NCBI GenBank assembly: GCA_000711775.1
Contig: ARYC01001241.1
Span: 1 to 64,000 of the forward strand
Length of the DNA: 64,000 nt
DNA from: Oxytricha trifallax
Lineage: Eukaryota; Ciliophora; Spirotrichea; Sporadotrichida; Oxytrichidae
Reading direction: 5' to 3'
Part shown: one piece after another, positions 12,801 through 26,200 of the stretch
Position numbering within the stretch: the stretch's first letter is position 1
Layout of the letters: every line of letters begins with the position of its first letter
Translations under genes and position numbers: made by a program
The notes under the pieces: model-generated
What the model was told of the DNA's origin: nothing
The model's input: the letters and a program-made list of their open reading frames with translations, nothing else
The model's database searches: none

Positions 12801-15800
12801 AAAATATAATTTATTACACTGACCTAATGAATCTAATTTTTGACCTGGCATGCACTTCTCACATGACATAACCGAATTGCCATCACTCATATTTGATAAT
12901 TAACATCTTTCACATTTATCTGGACAGTTAATACAATTAGTCGTATTTGTTTCAGAATTATTATACAGCATGGTTCCATTCGTACAGCTCAAACAAGTGC
13001 CAGATGATATAATTATTGATATAAAAAATAATTTCAAAAGAAAATATTAATAATACACTGCATCTATTGCAATTTTCATCTCCACAGACTAAATAAAATT
13101 CAAATAAGTATGTTAAATTACCTTGACACATTTGTGTTGTATAATTGTAAAACTGATTTTATGTGCAAGCTGGTTAGCATTTAAAATTTTTTTTCTAAAT
13201 AAAAATGGAAATTTAAGTCCATCCTTGATAAGTATGAATATAAATTGTATTTTTTTTATACTTTAAATTAACCCCACAAATCTTTAGTCATATCATTCAT
13301 ACAAACATCACAATTCTATTTGTTTGGGCAATTCAAACAACCTTTCGCACAATATTCACAAACTGTTCCGTTTTTAAAGACTCCTGTTTGCTCACAGTTG
13401 ATTGCAGTACAAGTTAAATTGTCAGCTGACAGTTGATACCCGGGCAAGCATCTATGACACTTTTCTGAGGTTGTAATATTGTCAAAGTGACACATAGAGC
13501 AACTTGAGATTGAGCAATTCTTACAAGATTTAGTTGGTGGATCAAAGTAGAGCCAGGAAAGTATATTTGATGTTTGTTTTTGCAACACCATTTAGTATTC
13601 GCAAGTTGGTAGGCAAGTGTCATTAATAAGAGTTTAAGAGCCGTCAGAAGTCAGGCATTCAGTGCACTTTTAAAAGCTTGAGCAACTTTTACAACCATTA
13701 CTACAACTCAAGCATTACTGTGCATTTAACTTATTAAATAATAATGAGTGGTTTTACTCAATTTTTTTATAGAGAATTTGAAATAAAATTAGGTAAAATG
13801 AGAGTAGTCGCATAAAGTCGAGTTTGGAAGGATATATGTAGTATTGCTACATTTAATAGGAACACAAACACCACTTGGATTTAATTCAAACCCTAACTAG
13901 CACATATCACATTTTGTTGTCATACTATCACCATAGCTGCACTTATTACAATTGTCTGGACACATATAAAGTAATCATATATATTTTATACTAAAAGTAA
14001 TTTTCATTATTTTAAGGCAGGAAGTGGTACTGTTTACCATATTCCATGAATATCCCATTTAGCATTAATTGCAATTAGTAGAATTTGAGCACTTTTGGCA
14101 ATTTGAAACTCCACATTATTTGCATGTTTCTGTCTAATTGTCATAATAGTGTGAGATATTTAGCTGCATACTGGTAAGTTGGCATTTATCCACACATGTC
14201 CCATTATAAACTGTGTTTATCTTTGCAGAACATTATGTGCATTCAAATGGAGATAAACATTCAATAAAAAATGTATATAATTCAGACTACCAAATAATTA
14301 ATTTTAATTCCTGTAAATTTAGAACAGTTTCTTGGGCATTCTTGGCATCTCTCTAATTTTGGATTGAAAAAAGCACCATCAAGACATGTCTGCTTAACGC
14401 ATAACCCTTCCTATAATTTGTAACCGAACATGCAAACAGAACAAGTCATTTTAGAGTTTTAGTTCATGAAACAGTCTCCACAGTTTTCAGGGCATTCTAT
14501 AATAATGAATTGAAATTAATATATAAAATTTTACTTTGGCAGGTAGCTCCTTCAATGAATATGCTTTTTGGCAATGTTGAATTATAATCAAGGAAATTTT
14601 AACTTTTATCTTATAAAATTTAGTCATAAAATTATTATATCTTGCATCTATTACATTAATTCCATATTTAATACTGTAGTTCTATTATAAGCTAAAGCAT
14701 ATCCTCTCTGGCATTATCCACAGTTTTCAGTATCATCGCAAGCTATGCAATTCGCAGAACAGTTAAAACAAAAATTATAATTTTAATTGAATAAATTTCC
14801 TGATAATTAGTTCAAATTAATTTAAGAAGTAAATTTATTAACAGTTTTAACATATCATTTCTTCAGTATCATAGTATTTTCCTACTTCTTTACATCTTGG
14901 TACACATTATTTAGTATAATTTGACTCGATAAGCATAAAATCAGGATGGCATGAAGTAATATTATAAAAATTAGATATATATTTACTTGCAATTTTTTAG
15001 TTTAAATAAAATTAAAGTACAATTATTTGGTGCTGAACAATCACTGCAGCCTTAATGACAATGTTAGCAAGTTTAGCAATTCCAATCAAAGAATTTTCCC
15101 ATTTCACAGTAATCAATAGGCTTACACTGACCTTAAAACAATTAAAATGTAATTTTTTTGTTGATAAACTTTTTTCTTTTTAAGTATTAATAATTCGATG
15201 CGATCTATGAAAATTACTTAAAATAAATCTATGGTTACTGTGCATACTGATCAAAATATGTTGAAACAGGACAATTCTTTACAGCATCACACAAGCCAGT
15301 CGAGTAATTATATTTGAAGTTATTATCGCAAAGTTAGCATCTAGTGGTACTGGTGGTGTTTGTAAAGTTTGCTGATCCAAATGCGTAGCAAAATGAGCAG
15401 CTACTAGTGCATTCCACACATTAAGTGGTATTAATAGTAGGGTTGAAATATTGAGCATAGCCCTTCTTACATACACTGCAATTTTGACTGTCTTTGCATT
15501 GGAGACAGCCGATTGCATCGCTGCAAGCTTCACATTTATTAGTAGTTTGGTTGAAGTATTGCCCGACAGAAGTGCATAGATTTGAGCAAGTTTTGTTATC
15601 ATTTAATGAAAATCCACTTTGTGATAATTTAAAAGTTATATATAATACTAAATCCAGTTAAGCATTTAGAGCAATTAGTGAATTAGCCACATTTATCACA
15701 TCCATAGGTCGAGCAAGATAAACATCTTTGTTAACTCTAATCGTAATAAAAACCTGAGGGGCAGTTTGGAGCAGGGACACATTATTACTTAAGTACAACC

Positions 15801-18800
15801 TATTTGAGTTATATGATCTTACTAATTAATTTTAAATATGATTATCAGTAATATACAAAATTGATTTAAAATAAGTATCGATTATAAAGTTTAAACTTTA
15901 AGTTTCTTTTGTTAGTTGCTCTAAAATCAATCCATTCTATTACGTTGATGGGTTCATTTTTGTAAAGAACTATAAAATATTTCAAAATATATTTATTTCA
16001 TAGTGGTAAAATAAATTATAAAATCGCTTTTAATACTAAACTATATATATAACTTAAATTTTTATATTTAAAGTATCGGGAATGATAAGTTTCATGTAAA
16101 TGTTTATGATAAAAAAAATTTAGGGAAGTTTCCTGTCAAGAATAATTTATTTTTCTTTATGGAATTATTTTTTGTAAACAAATTGTAAATATCTTTTATG
16201 ATTTTCACATATTTGTGATTCAAGCAATTTAACCTACCACACATGAAGTATTATAAGATCTACTTTATGTTAAACAATATTTTCATTAATATTTCAACTT
16301 TTTTATAATTTTTCGAAATATTTATTAAGAATTATTATAAAAATATCGTTATATATCTCAAGTTATGATATTAGAAAATTATTGAAATGTATCTATTTAA
16401 CTCTTAAAAATTGATAACTTATCCTTTACCCATTTAATGAGTAAAAAATTAGTAATTAAAATATTTTATATAAAATAAAAAAAAATACAAATTGAAAAAT
16501 ATATATAAGTATCATAAGATGATCTAATATTATTCCCCGTAAAATATCATTATAAATTTCATTATTATCCCCATATCAATTACATCTTATGATTACTAAG
16601 TACTCCAGTCTACTTTAAAACCATCAATGCAATAATAGCATGAAATATCATTAGATGTTGAATTTGAACTTATTGGATTTTTCATACAATTTCTACAATT
16701 TTCCTAAGGGCATTTCATGCATTGCTGAGACACGCTATTTAACAATATTAACATATATTTGTGAAAAATTTACCATAGATCTATATAGATTTTAAATGTC
16801 AAGTATTTTTATACAAGTAGGGGAATGAAAATGAGCAGATTTCATAATTAAATTGTTTCACTCTTAAAAAACAAACTTAATTAAAAATACATGAACATTT
16901 GATTTTATCACATTTTTAAGTAATATTTTGGAGTAATTGATTTTTTGATTGATAACTTTCTTTTCTATATACCCCCCCATATTAAATTTTTAATTAATTA
17001 AATTATTTATTGATCCTATTTGGTTCACTGCTGCTGTTTGTTTATTCCAAGTAAAAGCCCTCAAAACAACTATAACAAGTATTATCATCTCCTGAGCAAC
17101 TAGAGCAATTAGCTGGACATTAAACGCATTCCCCAGTTGTTAAATTTTTCATTTACTGCCCTAATGGACAGTTAGGTGAGCAGTAAGATAATGACTTTTA
17201 TGTCTATGGATTCCAAGAATATTCAAAAAGTTTGAAATTAACCCTGCAAATATCACAACTTGTTTCGTCAGAGCAATTTTAGCAACCCGAACCACAATAA
17301 TCACATAAACTACTTGAAGAGTTAAGCATGAAAACACTTGGTTGAGTGCAATTAATCTGGCTACAAGAATTTTTACTAGTTACTGGATCGATTAGGTTTT
17401 CATAGCCAGGAACGCAATATAATAAGTTTAATGATTATAATTTATTGAGGTTATTTATTATGCATGCATTCCGTTTAATTAGTAGTTATGTTATATATAC
17501 AGTTTTAGCAGTTCAAAGGACATTCAGTGCAAGTTTTTGTAACATTGTTCCAAGTCATGCTTATGTCTGGATACATAGTTTTATTCTCACATTATAAATG
17601 TAACATAGATATTATCTGATTGAAATTCAATTTATAATCAAGGCAATATCCATTTTTCAAAGTAAAATGTTCAGACATGCATTCATTACAATGTGCAAAA
17701 TCACTGCAATTTGAGCATCCAGGCCCACATTAATAACATTAATCTAAATTGTAGTTATAAAACTGGCCTATTAGGCATTTGGTTTAAGTGCTATTATTAG
17801 GTATGCATTAATTAACACCATCCACAATAGGACTTAAATGTGAGTCATTCTTACATTGATTGCAAGTATTTGAGTTTAAGCAATTTGTGCAATTAGCTGA
17901 GCAATTCATGCATTAACTACTTATATTATCATAATACATGCCAACTATGCACTATTGTTAAGGGGGTGTTTGAGTAGAAACATTTTCACACTTCATTGTA
18001 GTTTAATTGAACACTAATCCCATCAATTAGTCACATTGTTAACAGCTGCTATCATTATTGCACATTCTGCACCCTTGCATACATTTTTCACAGTTTAGAG
18101 TTGTGCTATTGTAATAGTACCCATGCATGCAAGAAGTCTGATTAAATGCACAAGTATCATTAGTTGGGATGTTTAATTGGTTCATGTTCTAGCACTCAAG
18201 ACATTTCAAAGCTGTATCATTCATAGCTTTTGGGTATTGATCAAGTAAAGAATTAGTTTTAAGATTTTATGAATAATTAAAAAGAAATTAATATTTAAAA
18301 TTTATACTTTTTTAATAGCAGCTTGAACAATTCGACATACATGCTATAAGTTATTTAGTTACTCTCAGTCATTAAAACTTAGATAATTAGTTTGATATAA
18401 ATTTATTTTTACGATTAATTGCAGATTTTTGTTCTCATCTGACACATTTAAAATATAAAATCCTTTCTTATTTGAACTTACGTTAACAAGTTGAAACACC
18501 AGTCAAAAAATTAGAAATTAAGTTAAACCCTGAAGCACATTAGAAGCAAGTGGATTAATTGCAAAATTGGCAATTTTAGGAGCAAGCTATGAAAAATTAT
18601 TAAATTTATGTTATAAAACATTTTAGAAAAAATATGAGGTATAAAAATGGATGGGATTCTTTTTTAGTTTATAAAATTATTTTTCCAATATAGAAATCTA
18701 TTTTTGATATTAAGTTTTTTGCATCGAAAATTCGAATTAAAAAATATTGTTTCATAATTATTGAATAAAAGCATTATTAGAGGGAAGATACTTTAATTAA

Positions 18801-19752
18801 CTTAGAATAAATATAAAAATTACACTTAAAACTTATATCCACAAATTAGTTAAGTATTAAATAGAAAAGATTAAGATAATGAGTAAAATAAGAAAATTAT
18901 TTTCTTTAAAATGGATATATTCATAATAGATAAGAATAATAATAAATCTTGCTTCAAAAATTTTTAATACTTTGACTTAACGTAATTTAACTTACTTTTG
19001 CAAGTCTAAGTGCTATTATCAAAATATCCTGTTTGATTTATTTACAAATTATATCATATTATCACACTAACTCAAATAATAGAATTTTGTTAATATTCAT
19101 AAATCTAAATTTAATAAATTAGATTTCTTTGGCAATCATCAGTCAACATAAGTGAAGCGATTTGCATCGTAACCATTCCATAATAATCAGTCATATTTTG
19201 GAGGTGCAAGTAATAACCTAGATTTTGTCTGATTAGAGTATCTATATTTAAAAATTAGTATTCACACCATTTTTGAATAATTTTATTAGGTAAATTTCAC
19301 TGATCTCTATGATACATTTAATTTTATCATGAATCACTTCAAAAGTTTTATACTTGCTGGTTAATCCCAAATATAAGCTAAAACTTACCATTGTTTGTTT
19401 GTTTTTAGCCACATAATTAAGGGTAAATATTACGACTAGTCACTAGGGTAAATACTTATGACCCACAAAATAATAACCCAGAATTTATCCTAGATCCGTC
19501 TACCCTAAAGAATCCAATCTTTCTCTTTCCTTCTTTTGTCCCAGGCATAAAAAAACAGTCAAACTTACCATTAATACTTGCCAAATCGATAATAGGAGGA
19601 CCTGCAGGGGGCTACTATTGCAAGTTTCTTTTATCTTTATGAAATATTTTTCCAACCAGAGATTCTGAGTGTCACTCTGAAGGGGTTTCAGGGGATTATT
19701 GAGTTATCCCAAGAACAAAAGTGGAGGCAACTAATGCCAATAAAATATTCAT
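3847..19752 (-). CDS. Giant cysteine-rich type I membrane protein (furin-like repeats)
   Basis: Begins at 19752 with a signal peptide (MNILLALVASTFVLGITQ). From about 19.5 to 8.8 kb nearly every segment encodes furin/growth-factor-receptor-like Cys repeats with CxxC spacing, for example around 13.3-13.6 kb (CKNCSISSCSMCHF) and 9.8-10.0 kb (CQKCHSTCQTC). From about 8.8 to 4.6 kb the protein is Ser/Thr/Asn-rich and Cys-poorer, like the juxtamembrane ectodomain of large ciliate surface proteins. One transmembrane helix lies at about 4.52-4.59 kb (FDIFLIVLGIAGCIL). The roughly 200-residue cytoplasmic tail is Pro/Gln-rich with a PPYSG motif and an acidic end; the frame closes at TGA 3847-3849. Probably a cell-surface protein of several thousand residues. 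Many AT-rich interruptions (introns and IESs) were not all resolved. A division into two or more genes, or scrambling, cannot be excluded. Confidence 0.6.
10046..10260 (+). pseudogene. Decayed MORN-motif gene inside an insert of the giant gene
   Basis: This stretch lies on the plus strand in an insert (about 9.98-10.33 kb) between Cys-rich segments of the minus-strand giant gene. It has an intron-like GTAAGT...TTCACAG (10084-10128), then a frame ending in DGDIYEGIWKDETFF and TGA. The final part matches the MORN gene at 34309-34620 position for position: the two share the intron position, an identical 37-nt spacing from GTAAGA to AGCAGCT, and RAAQ.../KAAK... followed by GDI(Y/L)xGxWKD. The copy here has an in-frame TGA upstream of the motif and no clear start, so it looks inactivated. 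Confidence 0.55.
16085..16135. repeat. Partial copy of the GGAAACTTCCC foldback terminus
   Basis: The reverse complement of about 16102-16133 contains GGAAACTTCCCTAAA followed by a T-run and ATCATAAAC, the same text as at about 36890-36925 in the foldback element at 36442-36955. It lies in the long AT-rich insert (about 15.8-16.55 kb) of the giant gene. Confidence 0.6.
18600..19560. other. AT-rich insert near the 5' end of the giant gene
   Basis: Between Cys-rich coding at about 18.6 kb and the signal-peptide segment at about 19.56 kb the sequence is very AT-rich with only scattered Cys codons near 18.98-19.02 kb. It probably contains one or more IESs or introns. A GTAAGTTTG donor follows the segment ending LASIN at about 19570. 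Confidence 0.4.
19664..19675. other. Micro-IES, 12 bp, pointer TCAGA
   Basis: Minus-strand TCAGA is repeated 12 bp apart (plus-strand TCTGA at 19664-19668 and 19676-19680). Between them sits an in-frame TGA just after the signal peptide. Excision opens the frame from TPSES through to PPAGPPIIDLASIN. One of the shortest inserts in the window. Confidence 0.65.
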
Positions 19753-20961
19753 CGTTTATTTTCTAGGTGACATTTTAAAATGTAAAAGCTAAGAAATTAA
19801 TTAATAAGAATCATGAAAATCATTTTTATATAAGCGATTTGTAAAATATTAAATAGAATAATGTAAATACGATAAAAATAAAAAAATTAATAAGGGATGT
19901 TGATTCATATAATAGAATTAAAGTTAATAGGAAGAATTTCATATCTTATTAGAATTTTTACAATTAAAGGACAAAAAAAAGCTAAAAAGTCATTACTTTA
20001 TAATACAAAAATAAAATGAATGAGAAAAAAATTATAAATTTAAAAACATATAGATAAATAATTTCAAATATTTTTCCTATAATTGCATATATGTTTTATT
20101 TTATATTATTATTAGCCTATTTCAAAAAGAATATTGCATGAATGATAATCATACACATAATTAGAAATTTAATATTATTTAATTTGAGAACCAATGTGTA
20201 GAAGATTTCATTATTAATAAAAACTCAATTTATAAATTTCAAAATATTTTTAATAAATTTAAATCTTAATGTAAAATTTATTAGATTAATAAATCAATAA
20301 ATCAATTTTGAAAATATAAGTATAAATGGTTAATATATTGCAATTCCAAACATTTTCTTAGAAATTAAAATAACTATATTCAATTATAAAATTGGACTAA
20401 TTTTAGATGGATTTTTAATATTGAGTGCACTTATTTAATAAATTGCTTTAATGATATTTTTATTGAAAAAATTTTCATTAAATTATTAGTTTTCTCTTAT
20501 TCATTTAATAATTTTGATAACGAATTTTCACAATTTGCTCATTTTAAAGTGTTTCTTAGTAGATAATTTAATTATTAATTTTTACCTTGAGTTTTTATCA
20601 ATAATAATTGCTTATCTAAATTTGTGAGTTAAAAAGTATATATTTAAGTAAAAAATAATTATAAAATTGTAAAAATAATATAAAAGAAGATTAATAGAAA
20701 CCCCAAAACTATATAATTTTTATTTAGAATTATTTAATTAAATCCTAAAATCAAAATAAAATCAATTATATATTAAATTTTTACCATCGTACAATAAAAA
20801 GCAATTTCTATAGAGATAAATAAGTAAATTGACATTTAAATATATCATTTACTCCTATATAAATTTCATAAATTTATTTATCAATTTGTATTATAAATGT
20901 AAATAAATATCTTGAAATGTAATTTATTAATCATTTATTTATAATTAGTAATTAATAAAAT
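19753..20961. other. AT-rich intergenic spacer
   Basis: More than 1.2 kb of A/T runs between divergent genes. A short CCCCAAAA word occurs at about 20701. No gene, RNA or repeat structure was recognised. Confidence 0.6.
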
Positions 20962-22013
20962 ATGGAAAACAGAAGCAGCAACTAAAATATTAACAACAAT
21001 GACATCTTGAATAATTCTAAAAATTAAAGTCTCTATGCTATCTTAGGGATAAGTGATGGAGCATCTTTAATCGAAATAAAGAAAGCTTATAGAAAATTAG
21101 CACTTTAGCATCATCCAGACAAATAAAAATAAATGGGCATAAAAAATACTAAAAATTAGGAAAGTATAGATTAATAATAATGTCAGTAAGTGATTTAATA
21201 GGAGTATAGCGAGGAAAAATTTCATGAAATATCGGATGCTTATAAATTCCTACTGACTAATAAATAAATAATAATTATTATAATAAGAATATTGATAATA
21301 ATCACTATTGAAAATTAAAGTTAAAACACAATTATAGTCTAAGAGTTTTTCAGTTGATAAATATCTACTTAAGAAAGAATAAGAAAAAAGACAAGTAACT
21401 TTATCAAGCATTATAAGTTTAAAATATCTCACCTAAATTGTTTCAATATTATTAATATAGATATGTATCGATATATTCTCTACTTAATTGTGCATTTTAT
21501 GCACATTATTAATGGAACATTTTATCAATATTTCTTTAATGATTATTTTGCTTTATAAAAATATAGCTTATTTTGCTATTAATAAATTAGAAATTCGTAA
21601 TATGCTTCAAAGCTATTATATCATTTATTTCGTGGCTCTTATTTTTGCCTAATAAATAAATCTACGATAACATGTTGCTGCACGAGGATATTAACTATTT
21701 CTTAAATAAAATAATTAAAGTAAATCTTGAAAATACATGGGATGAAGATGCGATTGAAACCATCCCAAATTCTTAAGAATAAAAAGATATTACTGCTAAA
21801 TAGCATAAAAAGTTTAAATGTTTTGAGTGCGAACAGTGCTAGGAAGTTATTAGAATCAAGCTTCGATAAAGTGAAACTGATTAGGATTTAAGTTTGAATG
21901 AGGATTCAGAGGACATACTTAAAGAATAGATTAATAGTGATAATTTGGAAAAAGAATAAGTGTACCTGTCTGAATGCAATTTCTGTTCCTTAACTTACTA
22001 AGTTATATGTTGA
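20962..22013 (+). CDS. J-domain protein with CSL zinc finger, DPH4/DNAJC24-like
   Basis: Segments 20962-21269 and 21662-22013 give 660 nt (219 aa). The J domain (about residues 25-115) has YAILGI, helix II KKAYRKLALQ and the HPD motif, then a Gln-rich insertion, then ISDAYKFLLTNKQIYD as the end of the domain across the MDS junction. The C-terminus has ECEQC and ECNFCSL, matching the CSL-type zinc finger of the diphthamide-biosynthesis proteins, except that the first pair is C-x2-C-x2-C rather than CxC. In that family the protein binds iron and supports Dph1/Dph2 chemistry on elongation factor 2 in the cytosol. The assignment is from domain order and motifs. The 13-bp pointer joins the two halves of the J domain, so the halves cannot be separate genes. 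Confidence 0.75.
21270..21661. other. IES, 392 bp, 13-bp pointer
   Basis: CTAATAAATAAAT occurs at 21257-21269 and again at 21649-21661. Excision restores the distal J-domain helix in frame. The insert is AT-rich with no recognisable gene. Confidence 0.8.
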
Positions 22014-23225
22014 TTATTTCTAATTTCTAGATTCATTTTAAGTAGTTTTTATATGAAATTATTATAATTGATTGAATGGTTAAAATATCATAATAAATAA
22101 TGAACTTTATATGAGGATTTTTACTAATTTTTAAGTGTAATAATTGGTGAAAACTACCAAGTATGAGAATATATATTACTAACAAAAATATACATATATA
22201 AGGCTAATGATTATATTAGATTTTTACAACTTTATATTTTTAGTTAGCCCTATTCCAGTAATTATAGAGTGACTTATGAAATCAATACCACAATACCCTA
22301 AAAATAAAATTTTGGATTAAAGTCAAAGACTATACTGAAATATTTTTTTAAAAAATAATTTATCTCTTTAAATCTTAATAAAAATAAGATTCAAACTATG
22401 GTTTATAATTTAAGTTAGAATTTAGAGTAATAAGATTATTTAAATAAAGTACAAGTTAATTCATGTTTTTTGAGTTTTCAAAACCCTATATTTATTTGTG
22501 CACTTTAATTGCTAATTCTAGATTTCCGACTCGATTATCTAGAGCTTGTCTATGATTTTATTCTTTTAAATTGAGTGATTAAAAATTATTTGGAACTTTT
22601 ATATGTTAAAAGAGTTAAAATTATATGAAGAAGTCTTAAATAAATTTATATAATTTAATTGTTTCATTGCTCTTTATTACTTTAAATTTCAATTTTTAAG
22701 GGAATTTATAACTTTTTTTCCACTTATCACTTATTAATAAATATAGAATAGTATATTTCCAACATTTTGATTTCTGTAGTTATTTTTTTAAATAAAAAAA
22801 TTGTTAATAATATCTCAGTAACTAATGTAAGAAGTTCTTAAAATAAAATTAAACTAGTAAATCAACATCTATTAATGATAATAGATATTTGAATAAATTC
22901 ATAATTAAATAAATATATAATTTGAATTATAATATAGAACAGCAATATTTAGATTTTCTAGATCTTGAGAATTTTACAAGAAATATATTTTAAATAAGTC
23001 GTCGTAGATATTAAAAACTGCATTAATAATGATTGTAATTTGGTAATAACTAAGGATTTAATATATGAAAAAACAATAAAATTATAATAAAAAGGTGACA
23101 ATAAGCTCTAATAAATGATATATTGCTTGTTTTTCATTGATTCTTCAAAAGATTAAAAAAAATTTATAACTTTTTTTAATTAATTTTTCATCAAATTGAA
23201 GTTGAGAAAAAAGTAAAATAATTGA
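22014..23225. other. AT-rich intergenic spacer
   Basis: About 1.2 kb of low-complexity A/T sequence between the DPH4-like gene and the end of the convergent membrane-protein gene. Nothing recognisable was seen on either strand. Confidence 0.6.
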
Positions 23226-26200
23226 TCACTTATTTCTTATTACCCATTCATAAAGAAATATACTCACAAATGTGACTATGACTAAAAGTCCCAGAGTAAT
23301 CATAATGATTCCAACTATATAGCCTAATTTAATCTGTACTATCATAGATCCATTGTGTATCAAGAGTTTATAAATGACTCAATATATGAAAAATTTTGGT
23401 ATATAACATTTCAAAATATTTAGATCTAATAATATTAAGAGTGTTGCAAAAAACAAATACCTAACCCATTAATCCAAGCTCTCGTAAGCCCATTAACTTA
23501 CTCGAAATTCCTGACTAGACAATATTCGCATCAATTCACAGAACTACAAGTTTGAAGATCTATCCATGGTCTCTTCTATGTTTGGGTAGTGATTAGTAAA
23601 TATAGTTAGAGTTTTTTGAAATTATATTCCTTCAGTGGTGTCTTAAGTTGATGGATACCCTAGTTTTTAAGTAAATTTATAGTTTTATTGTAAATTTAAA
23701 GTCAAAAATAATATAGAGGATCTCATTAAGCAAATAATAGCTAATTGTATTGTTTTTAGCATTAGTTTTTCAATTGTTGTTAAATCAAGGGAATACTATT
23801 GTAATTCTTTGAGACAATGCTTGACTATATTCTGAGATTTTCTAAAATCAACAAACGACCTCTATGTAAAGAAAGTGCTTCTTCTCTCGAGTGTCAAACT
23901 ATCAATGGCTTCTGATTCTTCATCCATTTTTTAACTTTCTTATGCTTTAAATAATGGAAATCTAATAATTATTTAAACATAAAACCCAGCATATTTCTTG
24001 CTCCTCTTGTATTAAATCGAGTGTAGAAACTATATTCAATGTTAGGTTCCATATCATTTGCTTCTTCAGACTCGAAACCCCCGTTAATTGTTTCAAATTT
24101 ATCTTTGTCTGTCAATGGTTAAATCTTCATTTTTTTGTTATTGATCAGTTGAAAATTAAAATCTTAATCAAATGAGAAAATTATTGAAAAAAACTATTAA
24201 ATTTTAGAATATTAGTATTCTAATTTGTGTTATTTGTGCTTTAAACAATTGTTCCATCTCTGCTGTTTTCTATTTTAGTCTTCTACTACAAATTTAAATT
24301 ATATATTTGATATAGAAGCAAATGAATTTAAATTTGCTTTATTCACCTATTTATTAAAATGAGATAATATTCCAATAAATTTATGAATATTTAAATATTA
24401 ATGATTAACAAATAAAATCTACCCTGAACCAAGAAAGTCTCTCGTATAATAATTGAATTAATCTTTTCTGAGTGAATTAAATTCTTTCTCAACTAAATCA
24501 GCTTCTGTGTCAATTGGGCCATTTGTTTGAGTTTTATTGTAATGTTATATCATTAGGTTTTGCTGGCTGCTCTCTAAGTCTGCTGTTTAGTTTTGTTCTT
24601 CTTTCTCATCAATCTTTTTTTATAAATATAAATCTTTTTTTTCTCAATAATTATAAAATATATAAGAGATATGATAAAAAATAGCACTCATATTTTTATA
24701 TAGAAAAATTCAGTTTAAATGAAAAGTATAGAACGTTAATTTATAAATTTATAATCTAGTGCATGTTATACATAGCATTCATATATTGACTATATGGAAG
24801 TGGCTTATCATTGAACATATTTATATTATCAAAACTCTCCTAAATCATATATTAATATTTAATCATTGGCAATTACTTGCTACTCAGCCAGTTCAATCAT
24901 TTTGCGATTATGTTGTTCTTAAAACAGCTGTAAGGTACTTAAATCTCCGAAATTCACTGTGGAAGATTCTTGTTTGGCATGAGACTGTCTGAGATGATTA
25001 TGCATGTCCTACAGAGAAATAGAGGAGAGCTCGTTGTTTGAAATTGTATCCTGATATAGCTGCATTTAATAATTATAAAATGAATAACCTATTATATATA
25101 AAAATAGGAGTATTAGTATTTAATACTCTTTATAGAATTAAAAATATTAAAATTATCATAAATCAAAAAGAAATTTAAGAATTATGAAGATAAAATAAAT
25201 ATGAATTCTTAGATCAGAACCTCCTCCTTCTAAGAATTTATTAGTTTACATCATAATATTTTAATCTTGCATCTTCATGTTTGTTAAGAGTGAATTATGA
25301 AACTTCTATTCTATAATATTCTTCATCATCTACTCATTAGGCAATTAATGTAATACATAATATATTGCCAAATATATTCTCTATTTTATGTTAATATATC
25401 AAATTTTATTTGGCACAATAGTCACTTCAGAGTCTTCTTTAATAACATTTGTTTAATAGAGTGGATTAGTAATCATAGAGTCTGAGGAGGGCAGTGCTTG
25501 GTCATCGAAGATATATAGGTCTAGTTTTTCTTCCTCGACTATGTCTTTTTAATCACCTAGGTTTTTGGTGTTTCTAAGTTTAAAAGTATGCACACTTGAA
25601 TTTGAACCTTTCATGCTTTAATTTAAATGGGGTTATTTTTATATTAGAGGGTTATAAGGAATAGTTTTTATTAAGATACTTAATAAAGGGGTCTTGGGGT
25701 TATATAGTGATACTTTATATTGAAATTAATACTGTTATTATCTGGATTTGGTAATCTCAAATTTTAATCTAATTTAAGAGTTTTGATTTATCTAAGTTCC
25801 TCATTTACTAAGTCTCCACCGTTCTATGACTCTTCAACATCTATTTCTTAATCTTGATGCTTCAAAATCTCTGGTATGGTTTCTAAATAATTCTAATAAT
25901 TGACACTTTGCTTCTAATCTCGACTATATATAACAATTTATTGAAAAGAATGCAAAAAAAAGAATTTATTTGTTAAGGTGTAATTATTAGAAAAATCTTG
26001 GAATGGGTCTTAAATTGATTCATTCATGTCATTAAAAGTTCTTATAGTTTCCTAATTATTTATAATGATTTGACTCTTAATGTTCGGCTATGTCGGGCTA
26101 TTTTATAATAAGTTAAACTTATATTTATCATTAAAAAAAGTTAATATAGCTATTTTGAAGTCGAAGCGATAAGTTCTTGTCATTTGCTATGTTAAGAGTT

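Noticed and set aside
24759..24992. 77-aa plus-strand frame
   Set aside because: The minus strand here encodes a Ser/Gln-rich block in frame with neighbours of the membrane-protein gene; the plus frame is a shadow.
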